Shown: positions 5,220 to 6,157 of the stretch, piece by piece | Numbering within the stretch: the first letter of the stretch is position 1 | Layout of the letters: every line of letters begins with the position of its first letter | NCBI GenBank assembly: GCA_947643945.1 | Contig: CANRXN010000070.1 | Location: forward strand, 1-6,157 | DNA length: 6,157 nucleotides | Direction of reading: 5' to 3' | Origin: an uncultured Clostridium sp. | Lineage (GTDB): Bacteria > Bacillota > Clostridia > TANB77 > CAG-508 | Position numbers and translations under genes: made by a program | Notes under the pieces: model-generated | The model's input: only the letters and a program-made list of their open reading frames with translations | Databases searched by the model: none | Told to the model about the DNA's origin: nothing

Positions 5220-6157
5220 GTCGTCACAAATTAGTTCTATCACAGAGGCTGCTACTAGCCTTGGGTCATGTCTTATGTGGCTATTAGCCACCATTGATAG
5301 ATTTCTTTGCAAGAATTTGATGCCTCTTATTTTATCAATATCTTGCTCTACTAAGTCTTGTCCTTCTTTGTTGTATTTTTTAATAAGCTCTGGAATGACC
5401 TCTCCTGTATCATAGATACAGTAATCGACTATTCCATTTCCACAATGTTCAATAATGGCATTTAAGTGGTCAGATACACTGTATTCGTCGGTTTGACCTG
5501 GTTCTGTCATGATATTGCTAATATATACTTTGATGGCTGGGCTTTCTTTTACGGCTTTTGCTACGCCATTTACTAATAGGCTTGGAATAACATTAGTATA
5601 TAGGCTTCCGTGGTCCTATGATAATGCAGTCTGCTTTTTTTATTGCTTCTACTACTTCTGGTGTTGCTCTACAGTTTGATGGATTTAAGACAATACGGTT
5701 GATTTTAGTTAGTTTTTCTATTGTCATTTCTTGAATTTTAGATTTTTGTTCTACCATGTAACCGTTTGCAAGTTCTGCTACTATGTTCATTTCGTCTAAG
5801 GTAACTGGCATTACTTTTCCTACCATTCCTAGTATTTCATTACTTTTTATTACTGCTTTTCCTATGTTTCCATTGATTTCTCTCATGGCTGAAAAGTAGA
5901 CATCTAAAAAGTCTAAGCCTTCTAATCTTCCAGTTTTAAATTGATGGTTCAATAGTTTTTCCATTTCGCCTTCTTCTTTTGTTGCAAGCGAAATGATGCT
6001 GTCTTTTACGTCTTGCAATGGTAACATTTCTAATTCTTTTCTTGAGTTGGTTGCTTCTTCTCCATAGTCGGTTATGGCAACAATTGCTGTTAAATTACTG
6101 GTGTAATTTTTTAAGCCTGAAAGTAAGGTATTTATTACTGTTCCTCCTCCAATTACT
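4497..6157 (-). CDS. yvcK: YvcK/GlmR (CofD-like) family protein with long charged tail; 5' end missing; requires +1 frameshift at CGG
   Basis: YvcK (GlmR) binds UDP-sugars and helps direct carbon into cell-wall precursors in Bacillus. The gene enters from the right edge in the Gly-rich strand (VIGGGT), so only a few N-terminal residues are missing. Read with a +1 shift at 5610, it gives about 552 residues. The core (about 312 aa, near the usual 317) includes ADCIIIGPGSLYTNVIPSLL, NIMTEPGQTDEYSVSDHL and SHIRHDPRLVAASVIEL, all family signatures. Unshifted translation stops after five codons (TAA at 5593). The frame from 5510 has no good ribosome binding site and starts mid-domain. Two oddities: several N-terminal ligand motifs are altered (GGGTG to GGGTV; DDGGSSGRLR not recognisable), and a Lys/Glu-rich tail of about 240 residues follows the core. 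It is followed by a debranching enzyme gene rather than the whiA gene usual in Firmicutes. A diverged paralogue is possible. Confidence 0.82.
5607..5613 (-). other. Putative +1 recoding site CCA-CGG-A in the yvcK-like gene
   Basis: The coding strand reads ATC ATA GGA CCA C GGA AGC CTA TAT ACT. The zero frame gives IIGP-Arg-KPIY-stop. Skipping the C (plus-strand g at 5610) gives IIGP-GSLYTNVIP, exactly the invariant GPGSLYT motif of the family. The frame break is therefore pinned to a single base inside a conserved motif. The break codon is CGG preceded by a codon ending in A and followed by A, as at the debranching enzyme site. Confidence 0.62.

Noticed and set aside
4537..5415. A 292-codon plus-strand open frame, very hydrophobic, and shorter overlapping plus-strand frames (4721-4960, 4926-5165)
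   Set aside because: It is antisense to the Lys/Glu-rich tail of the YvcK-like protein; complementing Lys/Glu codons gives Phe/Leu/Ser-rich frames. No convincing ribosome binding site or family resemblance is seen.
4497..5510. The downstream part of the YvcK-like protein as a separate 337-residue gene starting at 5510
   Set aside because: The conserved GPGSLYT...NIM segment lies upstream of that Met in the same frame, so the real protein extends back to the frame break at 5610.
2867..5613. Simple reassignment of CGG to another amino acid as the explanation of the two sites
   Set aside because: A sense reading of CGG as a triplet leaves both genes out of frame, followed by a stop after 4 to 10 more codons; a frame change is still needed.
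1..6157. CRISPR array, insertion sequence or phage genes
   Set aside because: No regularly spaced direct repeats, transposase or phage proteins are present.

Overview
The window is AT-rich (roughly one-third G+C by eye) and every supported gene lies on the minus strand. A SleB-type spore-cortex hydrolase, a Firmicutes-like DNA polymerase III delta subunit, a YqeG-type HAD protein and a YvcK/GlmR-family protein point to a spore-forming member of the Firmicutes, most likely an uncultured gut-type Clostridia. The species cannot be named from this sequence.

In transcription order, right to left: (1) a YvcK/CofD-like gene entering from the right edge and ending at 4497, with an unusually long, charged C-terminal tail; (2) a 53-bp near-perfect inverted repeat in the gap that follows; (3) a glycogen debranching enzyme gene (4418 to 2381); (4) a structured intergenic element (2297-2382); (5) holA (2251 to 1226), followed by a likely terminator; (6) a gap of about 300 bp holding a candidate promoter, a strong Shine-Dalgarno with no ATG and a tiny possible reading frame; (7) sleB (913 to 221) with a terminator-like hairpin; (8) a good promoter and the first 33 codons of a yqeG-like gene leaving at the left edge.

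The most interesting observation concerns the two interrupted genes. The debranching enzyme and the YvcK-like protein each need one +1 frame change to give a complete, family-typical protein. In both cases the zero frame reads an Arg codon CGG at the break, inside NNA-CGG-A, and the protein continues if the C is skipped and GGA is read as Gly. I checked every in-frame CGG in the window (about 1,830 codons). These two are the only ones; the other thirteen CGG trinucleotides on the coding strand inside genes are out of frame. CGA, CGC and CGT are all used normally. This suggests that CGG is unassigned or very poorly decoded in this organism and acts as a +1 frameshift signal, either by out-of-frame Gly-tRNA entry or by four-base decoding of CGGA. 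Two independent sequencing errors or pseudogenes are possible but fit less well, because neither site is a homopolymer and both create the same avoided codon.

The genes do not form one obvious pathway. The debranching enzyme (glycogen breakdown) and the YvcK-like protein (linked in Bacillus to carbon flux into the cell wall) both touch carbohydrate metabolism. holA serves replication and sleB serves spore germination.
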